From Hondaea fermentalgiana (Eukaryota; Sar; Bigyra; Thraustochytrida; Thraustochytriidae), in assembly GCA_014084085.1 (NCBI GenBank), contig NPFB01000003.1, positions 11,576 to 75,575 on the forward strand: a stretch of DNA of 64,000 nt, in the 5' to 3' direction. A program made the position numbers and the translations under genes. Below, one piece after another: positions 11,311-21,500 of the stretch; within the stretch, counting starts at the first letter, position 1; the number at the start of each line of letters is the position of its first letter. The notes beneath the pieces were generated by a model. That model had not been told where the DNA came from and did no database searches. It saw only the letters and a program-made list of their open reading frames with translations.

Positions 11311-12546
11311 TTAAAACTGAGGCTGGTGTTCCACGAGCTCGTTGCGGTGCAAATTGATGAGCACTGCTGAAACCAAGGCGATACATACAGCCGAATACGA
11401 ACTGTTGAGCACAATCGCCATTCCACAAGAGAGAAGGGCCGTGATCTTGATGTACATATCCCTCTTCTCGAGATTGTAATTGGCAAGAATCTTGGGGTTG
11501 ATCACGCAGACGAAGACCGCGGCAATGTAAAGGAAAAACACCATGGTCACGGTTGGATGAGCATCCACGTAGAGCGGCAAAAGGAAGAGCGTGGCCACCA
11601 AAAAGTGCAGCAGCTGTACGAGAAAGTGCATTTGAACCTCGGGCGCTTGCTGCGCCAAGAAAGCCTCCGGGTCAGGGACGATGCGAAGGGAAGTCGCGCC
11701 GAGCACAACGACCAAAGCGAGAATGCGAATCATCGCTGCGTGCGCAGCTGAGGTAGCGCGGAGCTTGCCGTCGACCTTGACAAAGAGGACCTCCGGGTGG
11801 GCAACGAGTGCGAGTGTCTCCAGCAAAGCGAAAAGGCCAAAGCTGTTCGGAACAAAGTTTGGCAAGCTCTTGAAGACATCCGTCACGGATCCAATTGTGC
11901 TCAGCGCTGGAGACGTCGCGCATCCGTACGCAGAAAGAGCAACACCGATCGCAGCAATGACGGCAAGGATCGTCTTGCTCGAGCCGGAGGCAGGCTCAGC
12001 GCAGACAATGGAAAGAGTCGTCTCCTTGCTCGGAACAGGCTCTTCGGCCTTCTCGTTCTTGGAATCTGCCTTCGACTTGGTCTTGGCCTTTTTGGCAACC
12101 TTCTTCTCCGTGGCGACGGTCTCCGATCGCACGCTGCTGCTCGAAAGGCTCGTAATCATCGCAAACACCTCGGCAACCACGAAGCTAAGATTCAAGATGA
12201 GCATGCACATGGAGAGCATGAGCTGAAAGCTTCCGGGCACGTTGTTGAGTACCAGCAGGCCCACCTGAAAAGGTTCCTTCGACGCTCGCGCCGGTGCGCG
12301 CTCGACGAGTTGGACGATCTCGCCCACAATCGGCGCTCCTGGGTACATGATACCTGCAATCTGAAGAAGACTGTTGAGAAGAGCAAACGCCAAGAAAACC
12401 CGGGGCAGGGGCGCATATGGGCTGTCGGCATCGGCCGTTGTGCGTGTCTTGACGTAGGTGACCAGGGACAGAAACGAGAATGCCCACATCCAGTCCGAGA
12501 GAAGCACCAGCGTCACAAAGTCCTCTTCACGAGCAAGGGACGCCAT
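11311..12546 (-). CDS. Polytopic membrane protein of unknown function
   Basis: 411 residues from the ATG at 12546 (MASLAREEDFVTLVLLSDWMW). Roughly nine to ten hydrophobic segments are visible: four in the first 140 residues, then a charged Lys/Glu loop at about 150-190 (KKVAKKAKTKSKADSKNEKAEE), then five or six more to the C-terminus. The last ends ALVSAVLINLHRNELVEHQPQF. The Lys-rich loop is probably cytosolic. I recognise no transporter signature, no PLP or metal motif and no signal for a specific organelle. It could be a transporter or an ER/plasma-membrane scaffold. Single exon; the downstream gene on the plus strand converges. Confidence 0.7.
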   Translation of the reverse strand: MASLAREEDFVTLVLLSDWMWAFSFLSLVTYVKTRTTADADSPYAPLPRVFLAFALLNSLLQIAGIMYPGAPIVGEIVQLVERAPARASKEPFQVGLLVLNNVPGSFQLMLSMCMLILNLSFVVAEVFAMITSLSSSSVRSETVATEKKVAKKAKTKSKADSKNEKAEEPVPSKETTLSIVCAEPASGSSKTILAVIAAIGVALSAYGCATSPALSTIGSVTDVFKSLPNFVPNSFGLFALLETLALVAHPEVLFVKVDGKLRATSAAHAAMIRILALVVVLGATSLRIVPDPEAFLAQQAPEVQMHFLVQLLHFLVATLFLLPLYVDAHPTVTMVFFLYIAAVFVCVINPKILANYNLEKRDMYIKITALLSCGMAIVLNSSYSAVCIALVSAVLINLHRNELVEHQPQF

Positions 12547-12924
12547 GGTCTTGGCGATCGGTGCTCGTCTCACAGTTAGCCGATCCGCAACGACAGCGAC
12601 CGAGACTTTGGTCGCAAGATAGAAGACTTTAAGGAACGCTGGTGCTCGCGACGAAGACTAAAACAGTCCGTGCTCTCGGTCTGGTGTCCAACACGCCGCG
12701 TCCCTCCAACGCGTCGCGGTCTCGCCGTACAATTGGGGTCTGTTCGTGTCTCGGCTGTTGTGCTGATCATCATTGCACGCTCCTTTCGCACACAATGCCA
12801 CGTCACCTCCAATGCGACCCCACCGGAAAAGGGGAAAAAAAGGAAGTTAGAAAGAAAGGAAGAAAGAAAGGAAGGAGCAGAGGGGGGTGAGGCAAAAAAA
12901 AAAAAAAAGGGGTTTATTTGGAAT
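12547..12924. other. Spacer between membrane-protein gene and tRNA, with purine repeats and Pol III stop
   Basis: Promoter side of the minus-strand membrane-protein gene. It holds a GAAAGAAAGGAAG purine repeat at 12833-12885 and a 15-A run (12894-12908). On the minus strand the A run is the T-stretch terminator of the tRNA gene. Confidence 0.65.
12894..12908 (-). terminator. RNA polymerase III T-run terminator of tRNA-Thr
   Basis: A run of 15 A on the plus strand, read as T15 on the minus strand, beginning 17 nt beyond the tRNA 3' end. Runs of four or more T in the coding strand end Pol III transcription; this one is unusually long. Confidence 0.8.
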
Positions 12925-12997
12925 TGCACCCGACGAGAATTGAACTCGTGACCTTCGCATTACAAGTGCGACGTAACTACCACTGTACTACGGGTGC
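12925..12997 (-). tRNA. tRNA-Thr (anticodon UGU)
   Basis: 73 nt, no intron and no encoded CCA, as in nuclear tRNA genes. The acceptor stem GCACCCG pairs with CGGGTGC, with discriminator A. The D arm reads GTAC-AGTGGTA-GTTAC. The anticodon stem TCGCA/TGCGA encloses CTTGTAA with anticodon TGT. The T arm ACGAG/CTCGT encloses TTCAATT. The T arm pairs with no mismatch. TGT reads threonine ACA/ACG codons. It sits alone between two minus-strand protein genes. Confidence 0.95.
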
Positions 12998-13036
12998 AGC
13001 CTCACGAAGACGCACACAACCTAGCCTATACCTTGT

Positions 13037-14119
13037 TTATAAGGATTTTGCATCAAGTTGATTCACGAAGCGTGTTGCGAACGCAATGCGCGCACGCAAG
13101 AGTTTCGCTGCAGGCCCAGAGGCGTTTCTCGGAAGTCGTTTCGTAAGACGAGCGATATTGAGCAGAGCAATGTCGCGCCAGAACGCCTGCACGCGTAAAA
13201 CAGTGCCGTCGCTGTATCCAACATCCCCATAGATTGCCTCAAGACTTTCTCGATCCAGCGCAGGTGCTCCGATTTCTTTGCAAAAAGTCAGAAATTTAGC
13301 GCGAGAAAGTGTCGCTGTTTCGTTGCAAAGTGTTTGCGCGCCCTCGCGCTCGAGAGCGGACCAGAACGGCACGGCAAGGCGCCGCAACGAGAGGGCCACG
13401 AGTTGTCTCTCACGAGGTTTCTTGCTTCGAACAGCCTTGGCTACAAAGTCCTCAAAGGCAATTCTCCCGTGCGCATCGCCTCGTGAAAGCTCATCGACGA
13501 GAGATCGAAGCGAGATCCAGGGCATGCGAAGTCCAAGCACTTGCGAAAGTCCCTCGGCGAATCTCAGGCGTGACAATCGAGCAAAGTCGCCGTCCCCCAG
13601 CGGCTCTCCAACGTGACGAGGCCGGCAAGCCTGGCACGTTTCGCGGTGGGACCGTTTCCATGCCATGTAATGCGGTTCCTCTGCGCAGCTTGCCGTTAAA
13701 GAGCAATAGCCAAAGCCCGAGTTGTCCAAATCAACCTCATGGAATCGGGCCCACACGAGGGCCCCGATTTGTTCTTCGAGATCGTAGTTTGGATCAGTCC
13801 TTTCCTCGAGCTGAGCAAATTCTGCAAACTCCCAAATAAAGTCTCGAAGTTTGCTAAGCATCTGTGGCACGGACAAGCTTGGCTCGATCGTGCGTTTGTC
13901 GCAGCACGGGCATCCGGAGTCAAGCGCGGGTGTCCACCAGTCAAAGGCAGCTTCTTCAAGCTGCCTTGCGCATTCGACAAGTTCTTCGACAGACTTGGCG
14001 CGCTGGGTCTGTGCTATAAAGCTTTCCCGCTGTGGCCAAGATGGATGACCCTGGCGCTCAAGTGCACCTGCCTCGGCAAGGATGTGGACGCGTAGATCGT
14101 CCTTCTCACGTTTGGGCAT
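13037..14119 (-). CDS. Hypothetical protein with Cys pairs and a degenerate EF-hand-like loop
   Basis: 360 residues from the ATG at 14119 (MPKREKDDLRVHIL); the upstream extension has no ATG closer to a leader. I do not recognise the family. Visible features are CPCCDK near residue 75, ACxxxxP... CQACRP near residue 160, an acidic loop VDLDNSGFGY near 130 resembling an EF-hand calcium loop, and alternating helical segments rich in Leu/Arg/Ala in the C-terminal half. The segment SVEELVECARQLEEAAFDWW recalls helical motifs in WHIM/DDT chromatin proteins, but this is weak. It lies between the tRNA gene and, divergently, the acyl-CoA dehydrogenase. Confidence 0.6.
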   Translation of the reverse strand: MPKREKDDLRVHILAEAGALERQGHPSWPQRESFIAQTQRAKSVEELVECARQLEEAAFDWWTPALDSGCPCCDKRTIEPSLSVPQMLSKLRDFIWEFAEFAQLEERTDPNYDLEEQIGALVWARFHEVDLDNSGFGYCSLTASCAEEPHYMAWKRSHRETCQACRPRHVGEPLGDGDFARLSRLRFAEGLSQVLGLRMPWISLRSLVDELSRGDAHGRIAFEDFVAKAVRSKKPRERQLVALSLRRLAVPFWSALEREGAQTLCNETATLSRAKFLTFCKEIGAPALDRESLEAIYGDVGYSDGTVLRVQAFWRDIALLNIARLTKRLPRNASGPAAKLLRARIAFATRFVNQLDAKSL

Positions 14120-14790
14120 TTCTGGAAAGTGGCTGCTGCGGCAGCAAACCAAGAAAAAGTTTAGAGATGTATGAATACTGGCTCAATTTCTTTACCTTCG
14201 AACTCGAACGAAGCTCTAGCTTGCGGGCGCTCTCTGGTGCCTGTCCAGTGTCAAACATGGCATCCTTGCATCATGGATCAAAGCTCCCTGAGGTCACGTC
14301 CCGAAAAACAGTCGCCGGGCTGTCACGGAAGCGAAAACGGATAAAAAATAAAGGGGGGGGAAATGAGCCCAGCCCATCCATCATACAGCGACGGCAGATG
14401 CGGATGCAAGCCTTTGGCGCCGCGACGCAGAGTTCGAGCGCGCCTGCCCGCGCGCAAGGCGGTTTAAGCTGTTGTTGTTGTTGTTTCTGCCGAAAATCAC
14501 CATTATAATGTTTCTTTCAAGCACGTAGTAGTAGGACTATGAAGGACCTTTGTCCGCCGCTACGGCAAAAGATAGGAAAAACGAAACGGAGCCCACTGGC
14601 GACAACGCGGGGAAGAGGTTGCGGCAGCGGGCGTCAATAGTCGGCAGAACTTGAATCCGAAAGCAAGCTTGTCGTGCGCAAACAAGAGCTTGCAAGCGCT
14701 CAAAGGACAAGACAGGACAGGACAGGGCAGGAGAGGAGAGGAGAGGAGAGGCGAGGAGAGGACAGAACTTTGGAGTGGACGACCACGACG
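14120..14790. promoter_or_regulatory. Divergent promoter region with GAGAG/GGACAG leader repeat
   Basis: 671 bp between divergent starts. Just before the acyl-CoA dehydrogenase ATG, 14706-14763 is an imperfect GGACA/GGAGA pentamer repeat, which would lie in the 5' UTR. Short G- and GTT-rich tracts occur at 14348-14362 and 14470-14485. No gene supported. Confidence 0.55.
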
Positions 14791-16086
14791 ATGCTTCAAC
14801 TCCGACAACTGCGGTCAGCCCTGCAGCGGGCTGCACCAAGATCGCCTCGCACGTACCGAGCCTTGAGTTCGAGCGCGAGCTCTGACAACGGTGTGGCGTC
14901 CAAGCTAGAAGTACGCGCCCGCGAAAGCAAGAATGCGCTCCATGAAGATTTGCGCGAGTCTGTTCGCGCTCTTTGCGCACGTTTTCCAGGCTCTTATTGG
15001 CGCGAATGTGACCGTGAACGTGCGTACCCCACCGCGTTCGTCGAAGAATTGACAAGTAGCGGCTACCTCTCACTGCTCATTCCCGAGGAGTACGGCGGCA
15101 GCGGTCTGGGTCTCGAGGAAGCCTGCATTGTCATGGAGGAGATCCATCGGAGCGGTTGCAATGGAGGCGCCGCCCATGCCCAAATGTACACCATGGGCAC
15201 CGTACTACGCCATGGGTCCGAGGATCAAAAGCGCGAGTACCTGCCAAAGATTGCGACGGGAGAGCTTCGCTTGCAAACCTTTGGCGTCTCCGAGCCAAAC
15301 TCGGGAACCGATACACTTAGTCTTCAGACAACAGCGCGCCGCCAAGATGATGGTTCGTACCTTGTCAATGGCACAAAGCTCTGGCAGAGTCGAGCTGAGC
15401 ACAGCGACTTGATGCTTTTGTTGGCTCGGACGGGTTCACCTTCCGACGGAACACCGCGCCGCGACTGCCTCAGCACCTTTTTGGTCGACATGCACCGCGC
15501 CAAGGCAGACGGCGGTCTTGAGATTCAGCCGATCGAGACCATGATCAATCACAACACCACGCAAATTTTCTTTGATAACGTCAGGATTCCTGCCGACAGT
15601 CTTGTCGGAGAAGAAGGCCAAGGGTTTCGTTATATTCTATCATCAATGAACGCGGAGCGTATCCTTATTGCCTCGGAGTGTCTCGGAGATGGTCGCTTTT
15701 TCCTCGATCGTGCCACGACCTATGCCAACGAGCGTTCGGTCTTTGGTCGCAAGATTGGTGAAAATCAAGGCATTCAGTTTCCGCTCGCTCAGGCTTACGC
15801 CAGCCTCGAGGCAGCCTCGCTCATGGTCAAGGCCGCTTCTGCACTCTATGTCGCGGGTGAGCCGTGCGGGCCTCAAGCCAACATGGCCAAGTACCTCGCC
15901 TCGGAGGCTGCCTGGGCTGCGGGCGAAGCCTGCATGCAGGTGTACGGAGGCTTTGCCTTTGCGTCCGAGTACGACATTGAGCGAAAGTGGCGCGAGTCGC
16001 GTCTCTATCGCACCGCGCCCATCAGCTCCAACCTCATCCTCACTAACCTTGCGGAGAAGGTCCTTGGTTTGCCGCGTTCTTTTTGA
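14791..16086 (+). CDS. Acyl-CoA dehydrogenase family protein, probably mitochondrial
   Basis: 431 residues from the ATG at 14791. The first 30 residues (MLQLRQLRSALQRAAPRSPRTYRALSSSAS) are Arg/Ser/Leu-rich without acids, as in a mitochondrial presequence. The family oxidises acyl-CoA at C2-C3 with FAD and passes electrons to ETF. Blocks seen: N-terminal helical domain to about 160 with LIPEEYGGSGLGLEEACIVMEEI, the middle beta-domain FGVSEPNSGTDTLSLQTTA and NGTKLW, and the C-terminal helical domain (ANERSVFGRKIGENQGIQFPLA, ACMQVYGGFAFASEYDIER). At the place of the usual catalytic Glu (YEGTSQ in MCAD-like enzymes) it reads LYRTAPISSNLI, so the base must lie elsewhere or the substrate class differs. 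The ending VLGLPRSF is shared with a bacterial-type subfamily. Confidence 0.9.
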   Translation: MLQLRQLRSALQRAAPRSPRTYRALSSSASSDNGVASKLEVRARESKNALHEDLRESVRALCARFPGSYWRECDRERAYPTAFVEELTSSGYLSLLIPEEYGGSGLGLEEACIVMEEIHRSGCNGGAAHAQMYTMGTVLRHGSEDQKREYLPKIATGELRLQTFGVSEPNSGTDTLSLQTTARRQDDGSYLVNGTKLWQSRAEHSDLMLLLARTGSPSDGTPRRDCLSTFLVDMHRAKADGGLEIQPIETMINHNTTQIFFDNVRIPADSLVGEEGQGFRYILSSMNAERILIASECLGDGRFFLDRATTYANERSVFGRKIGENQGIQFPLAQAYASLEAASLMVKAASALYVAGEPCGPQANMAKYLASEAAWAAGEACMQVYGGFAFASEYDIERKWRESRLYRTAPISSNLILTNLAEKVLGLPRSF

Positions 16087-16439
16087 GTATGCGCAAGTCA
16101 GAGGGGGCGGGTGATGATAGATTCCCTGCCTGTTCGCAATCTGACCTCTTTGCCCGCAATCCCATATCGCATGGAGATTGCTTCCGCATTTCAGAGGTCA
16201 TTCTCTCTCTCTCTCTCTCTCTTACGATTTGGGCTTTTCAAAAGACACTTTGAAGCGCCCCCCATCCTCTTACGATCTCACCTGATTTAGTCGCAAGCCG
16301 TGAATTGCTACTCTTTAAAATGCTCAAGGGGCTTCGTATTCATAGTTGGCCTAACTTACACTTTTCTTTATAAATAGAAAATTCATGCATACATCCTTTG
16401 CTCTTGAATACCACACTGCTAAAATGTCATGGCTTAGGC
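16087..16439. other. Convergent intergenic region with (CT)n
   Basis: 3' ends of the acyl-CoA dehydrogenase and the unknown minus-strand protein meet here. A (CT)n tract lies at 16202-16222. The right part (16290-16390) is AT-richer. No gene is supported. Confidence 0.65.
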
Positions 16440-17252
16440 CTAGTCTGTCTCATCAGTCGACTCATTATCTTCATCACGACAGCAATAGCCCAAGCACGGA
16501 TACAATTGCGCACAGTCCTTGTGAGGCTCGAGAGCGTAGCGCGCCCCGTTCTCCCCATAAAGCCAGGTGGCCTCTGACAAATCAATAACGCGTCCATCGT
16601 TGAGTTTGGTCAACAGGATACCCTGACGAACTTGATCAAGGTCTTCAACTTCTGAAGTTGAAAATAGCCGCGTACCTTCACACACGGTCTGGGACGGGTC
16701 CGTCCCCGACGTTGATGGTCTAGCTTTGCTTGACTCTTCCAAGGTTGCCAGCGCTGGAAATTTGGTCAGAAAAGCTGATTCCCATTGCGCTACCTCTTCG
16801 CCAGGAAGCTGCTGAGAGATGTCGCGGCCGAGCAGCGACTGTAGAGGCATCTTGGTCGAGGAGACATCAAAAACGAAGTCTCCCACTCCAAGCAGCGATG
16901 TGCGTGCAGGGTTTTTCCCATCGTAAAAGTTGAGTTCTTCCGCAGCAATCTTCTCGAGGTGTTGGTGGAGATTTTCTCTTTGTACATGGTGCTCCTTTGG
17001 CAGCGCTTCGAGATCGAGGGCCTGCAAGAGAAGGCTGCGGACATCAACTGCGCTTTTCTTCGCCTTCGAACTACTACCAACACCAACCACTGGGCAGGCC
17101 TCAAAGCTGCCGTAGCCAGCGTGACCTGGGCCGTGAGCGTGCCCGTGGACGCGTGCTATGCTCCATACCAGGAAGGCCTCGAAACTCTCCCAAAACACCG
17201 CCGACAGCATGCCGGCGCAGGCGAGCACCAAGACAACGCGCCGCGCCGCCAT
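16440..17252 (-). CDS. Hypothetical secreted or single-pass membrane protein
   Basis: 270 residues from the ATG at 17252 (MAARRVVLVLACAGMLSAVFW). The hydrophobic N-terminus is a signal peptide or membrane anchor. It is followed by a His/Gly segment (ARVHGHAHGPGHAGYG). The middle (LNFYDGKNPARTSLLGVGDFVFDVSSTKMPLQ) and the block GILLTKLNDGRVIDLSEATWLYGENGARYAL look like folded protein. The C-terminus is Cys-rich and acidic (DCAQLYPCLGYCCRDEDNESTDETD). I do not recognise a family. It diverges from the giant HECT ligase gene. Confidence 0.6.
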   Translation of the reverse strand: MAARRVVLVLACAGMLSAVFWESFEAFLVWSIARVHGHAHGPGHAGYGSFEACPVVGVGSSSKAKKSAVDVRSLLLQALDLEALPKEHHVQRENLHQHLEKIAAEELNFYDGKNPARTSLLGVGDFVFDVSSTKMPLQSLLGRDISQQLPGEEVAQWESAFLTKFPALATLEESSKARPSTSGTDPSQTVCEGTRLFSTSEVEDLDQVRQGILLTKLNDGRVIDLSEATWLYGENGARYALEPHKDCAQLYPCLGYCCRDEDNESTDETD

Positions 17253-18584
17253 CTTTCTTTCAGTTGCGCGCAACAATCTCCGCTGAGGGCGCTCGTTGGC
17301 TTTGTCGCGGCTCGTATCGGTGTGGAAAGACGATTCTGAGCCAGCTCTCTCGGCCTCGTAGGCTGAGCCCTACAGACGGATTCTGCACGATGATCGTCAT
17401 CGATCTGAGACAATAGTATACATCATCTCGCTTTCGGGAGCGTAACTACCCGTTACGAAACGGTCGGTTTCGGATACGAATGTTCGACGGGCCATGATGT
17501 AGTAGGGAGGCCTAAAGCGAAGGGAAAAAGCGAAGGATGGGGAAGGGAAGGAAAGGTGAGCAGCGGTGGCGGCAGACACGGCAGGCAGGCAGGCAGGCAG
17601 GTAGCTCCAGGCAGGCAGACGGAGCAGAAAAAGGATTCTTCGGAGAAGGAGGAGAAGTAGAAGCAGCCAGGGTAAAACTCGAGGAAAAGAAGAAAGAAAC
17701 AACGAGACGACGAAACAACGAAACAACGAAACGCAAGAAAGAACGAAAGAAAAAGGAAACACAGTCGTAACTAACAGGCCAAAAACAAAGAAGAAGAAGA
17801 AACAGAGAAACAAAGAAGCGCCAGCCAGAAGAAAAGAGGAGAAGCAGCGCCTTCACTCACTGTCAAGGCGCAGAGAGAGCTGCGCCGCGAGCGAGCTTGC
17901 GCGGCTCCCGCTGACGCGGCCCGCGGTGCGCGCGAGGGAGCGAGGCTGGGCAGAGGGGCATCCTTCTGCCGGGCGGCAGGCAGCGAGGCAGCAGGCGGCG
18001 GGCAGCCCCGGCGGGAGGCGCGGCGCGGCGCGGGGCGGGAGGCGCGGCGGGCCGGCGCAACGTCCCGGGCGAGGCACTCGCGGCGCGTGAGATCGATCGG
18101 CCCAGGCGAGGAGAGGAAAGGAAAGCGAGAGCCCCGGCGAGAGGCGCAAACGGCAAGACGCGCGACGCGAGACCGGCGGGGCCCCGCGCAGCCCGCGCGC
18201 CGGCGCTGGCAGGCAGGCAGGCGGGGAGGCCGAGGCAGGGCGCCGGGCTCGCGCGCAGAGAGGCGTCGCGCGCGCTGGTTCGCCGCGCGAGAGAGCTCCC
18301 GAGCGAGACAGACGCTCGAGGAGAAGCAGGCAGGCAGATATTCTTGCGCCCCTGGCGCTCGAACTGCCCGCCGCCCCTGGACAGCAAAGGTGATAAGGAC
18401 AACAGGCTTTGCATTGCCTGCGCAGTCGAAGATCATCTGTCACCTCACCTGGAGGCACCTCGCGGTCGGTCGGTCTTCAATCTACGCCCATCGAGATTGA
18501 GAACAGCGGGGAGGTCGGCCACAAGCGAGTGTCAGGTGGCTCTCTCCGTCCGCAACAAATTGTATCTTTGGATTCCGAACGAAA
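17253..18584. promoter_or_regulatory. Divergent promoter and long GC-rich leader of the HECT gene
   Basis: 1.33 kb between divergent starts. It contains (GGCA)n at about 17578-17602, AAC/GAAA purine tracts at 17640-17830, and a CpG-rich block at 17870-18330 with several GCAGGCAGGCAG runs. Open frames across it are Arg/Ala/Ser-rich chance frames. It probably holds both promoters plus a long 5' UTR for the HECT mRNA. Confidence 0.55.
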
Positions 18585-21500
18585 ATGCTCTCTCGCGAAA
18601 CGAAGCGGACCAAGCGCGCACAAAGCCTTAATGAGCTATGTGCAGACAAGCTCAACAACCTCACGCGCGATGACCTTGTCTATATGATCAGCGCGGATAT
18701 TTGGAGAGAGACAGGCGAGCGTCGCTCACTTGTTGACACCCTACTCGAGCTCGTCCACTACCCAAAGCCTAGGGCTCCGCTTCAGAGCGAGGTAGCGCTT
18801 GAGAACCGGCTCGAGCGCGAGTTCGACAAGCTCAAGAGAAATCATCGAAGGAAGAAGCGACGAGGCACCAAGTCTGGCGCCGATGACGATGCCAGCGAGG
18901 ATATCGATCCTGGCAATGATGCAACCGCGGCTGCAGCTGCTGCCGCAGCTGCCGCGGTCGAGAAAGATCCTCGCCTTGCTCACCAAGACGCACGCGTCTT
19001 TCACCGGCTCTTGACCGAATGCAACCAAGATGTCCTCCTACAAAGCGCACTGATGAACCACGACTTTCTGCTTGGACATCCTATTGCTGAGGAGCCAGCA
19101 GCAAACAGTAGTAGCCGCATGTCATCAGAGGCGGATGTTGGCGAGGCCTCCAAGGCTGCAAGTCAAGATACGACGGTCAGCTCCAGCGGCTCCGGGGCTG
19201 ATGCCTCAAGCACCAGTGCCAGCGTAGACGCGGACGAAAACACAAAATCCAAGTCTGATGACGCGAAACAATGGAAGTCGAACCGCGTTGCGGCGCTTCT
19301 CTCCCTTGTATCTCCTAATGGACACTCTGCTGACGCAGCTGAACCTTTGAGCGGTGATGACGTTCGTACACTCGTTGATCGTGCCACACTCGATTTGCAG
19401 CCGATTCAGTCTGTGCTCATTGTCGCGCTTGTGCTCTTCGCCGAGAAGTCTGGCGGTGCACGCGTCGACACTCTCGACGTTTGCGGCCTTGTGGCACACG
19501 ATGTTGACACCTCGATGGCCGCATCCCTGCTCTTGGAACATTTTGGCCTCCTTGCGCAGGACTTCATCGCTTCAAAGGGAAGACAAGGGAAGCGAAGCAT
19601 TCACGCGCACCCTCTTACCTTTCTTCTCGTCCATGCGCTTCTTTGCAGACTTAATGCTGGCACCTCTTCTGGCTTTCTAAAACAGCCAGCGAAAGCTATC
19701 GTCCAGCGCCGTTGTCTCGCCATTTTAACGGCCAACTTTTACCACCTTGGACTTAAGCGCATCGCTCCAGCATCCGTCGGTCTAGGTCACGTTGTCAACG
19801 CGACGTCGCAAGGCACGACGTCCGACTTTGTATCTAGGCTTCGCGACGTCGTTGTACAGGTCGCACAAGCGTCATGGTCGCCAAGCTCGTCAAGCTCGCC
19901 CGCTCACGAAGGAGCACCAGCAGCATCAACTGCCGTTGCTGCCGCCGTCAATCAAGCAACCCTTTGCTGGGCTTTTGCTGTTACCTTTTTTTATCCTACG
20001 CAGAGTTCTCGACGCCAAGTGCTTTTCGAACTGTTGGAATCACCGCCGTCGGAAAATCCCTTACTGCTTGAGTGCCTCTGTGCGCAGCTGGCACAGCCAT
20101 CGCTTGCAGTGGTTGACATGGACATCGTGCGTGCCTTATTAAGCTCTGTCGCAGACAGCGATCGTGCCGAAATTGCGTTTCCGAGCTACCCTTCCGACTC
20201 GGAGACTACAATTGGAAAACTCGCATCTCTAGACAAATCAGGGTCCGAGTCCGCGATCACTTCTGGCGCCCATGATGATGACACACGAGAGGTGGAGGCG
20301 CAGGCAGAAATGGAAGAAAACATGTTTGCAGACCTCGATGACGAGGAGGCCATGCTGCAGCAAGCTCTGGCCATGTCTCTTTCAGCGGAGCCGGCAACAC
20401 CCCCGACGCCACCTTCTCCGGAACCCCGTACCATCCACTTCGCTGCAGGTCGCTTTCAAAAGGAGCTCTTGCGCATGATGCAGGACCATCTCTATCAGCT
20501 TTATGGGGATATTGGGGGTGCAGGCGATGGCCCCAGTGCCCGTGTCGAAGTCAAGCTTGCTTTGCAAGAGGCACGCTGTGCCGAGTCAATTGAACTGAGC
20601 AACAACGATCGCACCGCGACACAAAAGGCCGACAAGGATTGGGGAACGGCGCTTGCGCAACATCCACTAACTAAAGAGCGTCGCATCCATCAGTGGAGCG
20701 TTTCCTTGGACCGCTGCGAGAAAGGTCACGTTTTCATTGGCGTTGCAACGCAGAGTGCAAACACGAGCACGTACCTCGGCGGTGATCGAAATGGGTGGGG
20801 TCTCATTGGCACAAAGGTTCTCTGGCACAATCGATCCAAGTATCGCTCCTATGGAACTGGTTTTCGCACAGGCGATGTCATCACTCTGACTCTCGACACA
20901 GAAGAAGGTACCCTGTCATATCAATGCAGCGGGAAATCCGATTGGGGCGTGGCTTTTCGCGGTCTTGCTGATTTTTGCAATGAAGGTCTTTATCCAGCCG
21001 TTGCGCTGTATCAGCGTGGAGACGCTGTCACCTTGGTGGAAAACGCGACACAGCAGACGGACGCCTCTGGAACTGCGGATCTTATTCGCGACGTTAGCGT
21101 TGGTGAGCATTTCGGAATGATGCTTCCTCTGCCGTCAGTGGCTGCTCGGATGAATCGTGTAAATGATCGTCTATTGAGAGACGAGCTCGCGCTCCCGTCC
21201 ACCGAGTATATGCGTGAGCTGGTGAGGCAACCATCTCACGTTCGATGCGGTCTTCTCGAGCCACTCATTGCTACGCTTATTCTCTGGCCTCAGCATGGAA
21301 TCTCCATTCCTGTTGCCCTCGAGATTATCAAAATCGGTCTCTCTCTCCTCGCGGACCAGTCTAGCGCACCCGCGCCACCTCGTCATCCAAGGGCAGACGG
21401 GAAGTGGTCATTTTGCATGCATGAGCCTCTGAGCAAGACGTTGGAGGTGACTTTCAAGGAAGATCCTCAGTCAGGTGCTCTTTCGGCTGCTGACCCGTCA

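Noticed and set aside
12576..12929. 117-residue minus-strand frame overlapping the tRNA gene
   Set aside because: Its start is inside the tRNA 3' end and it translates the poly-A/purine repeats as Phe and Ser.
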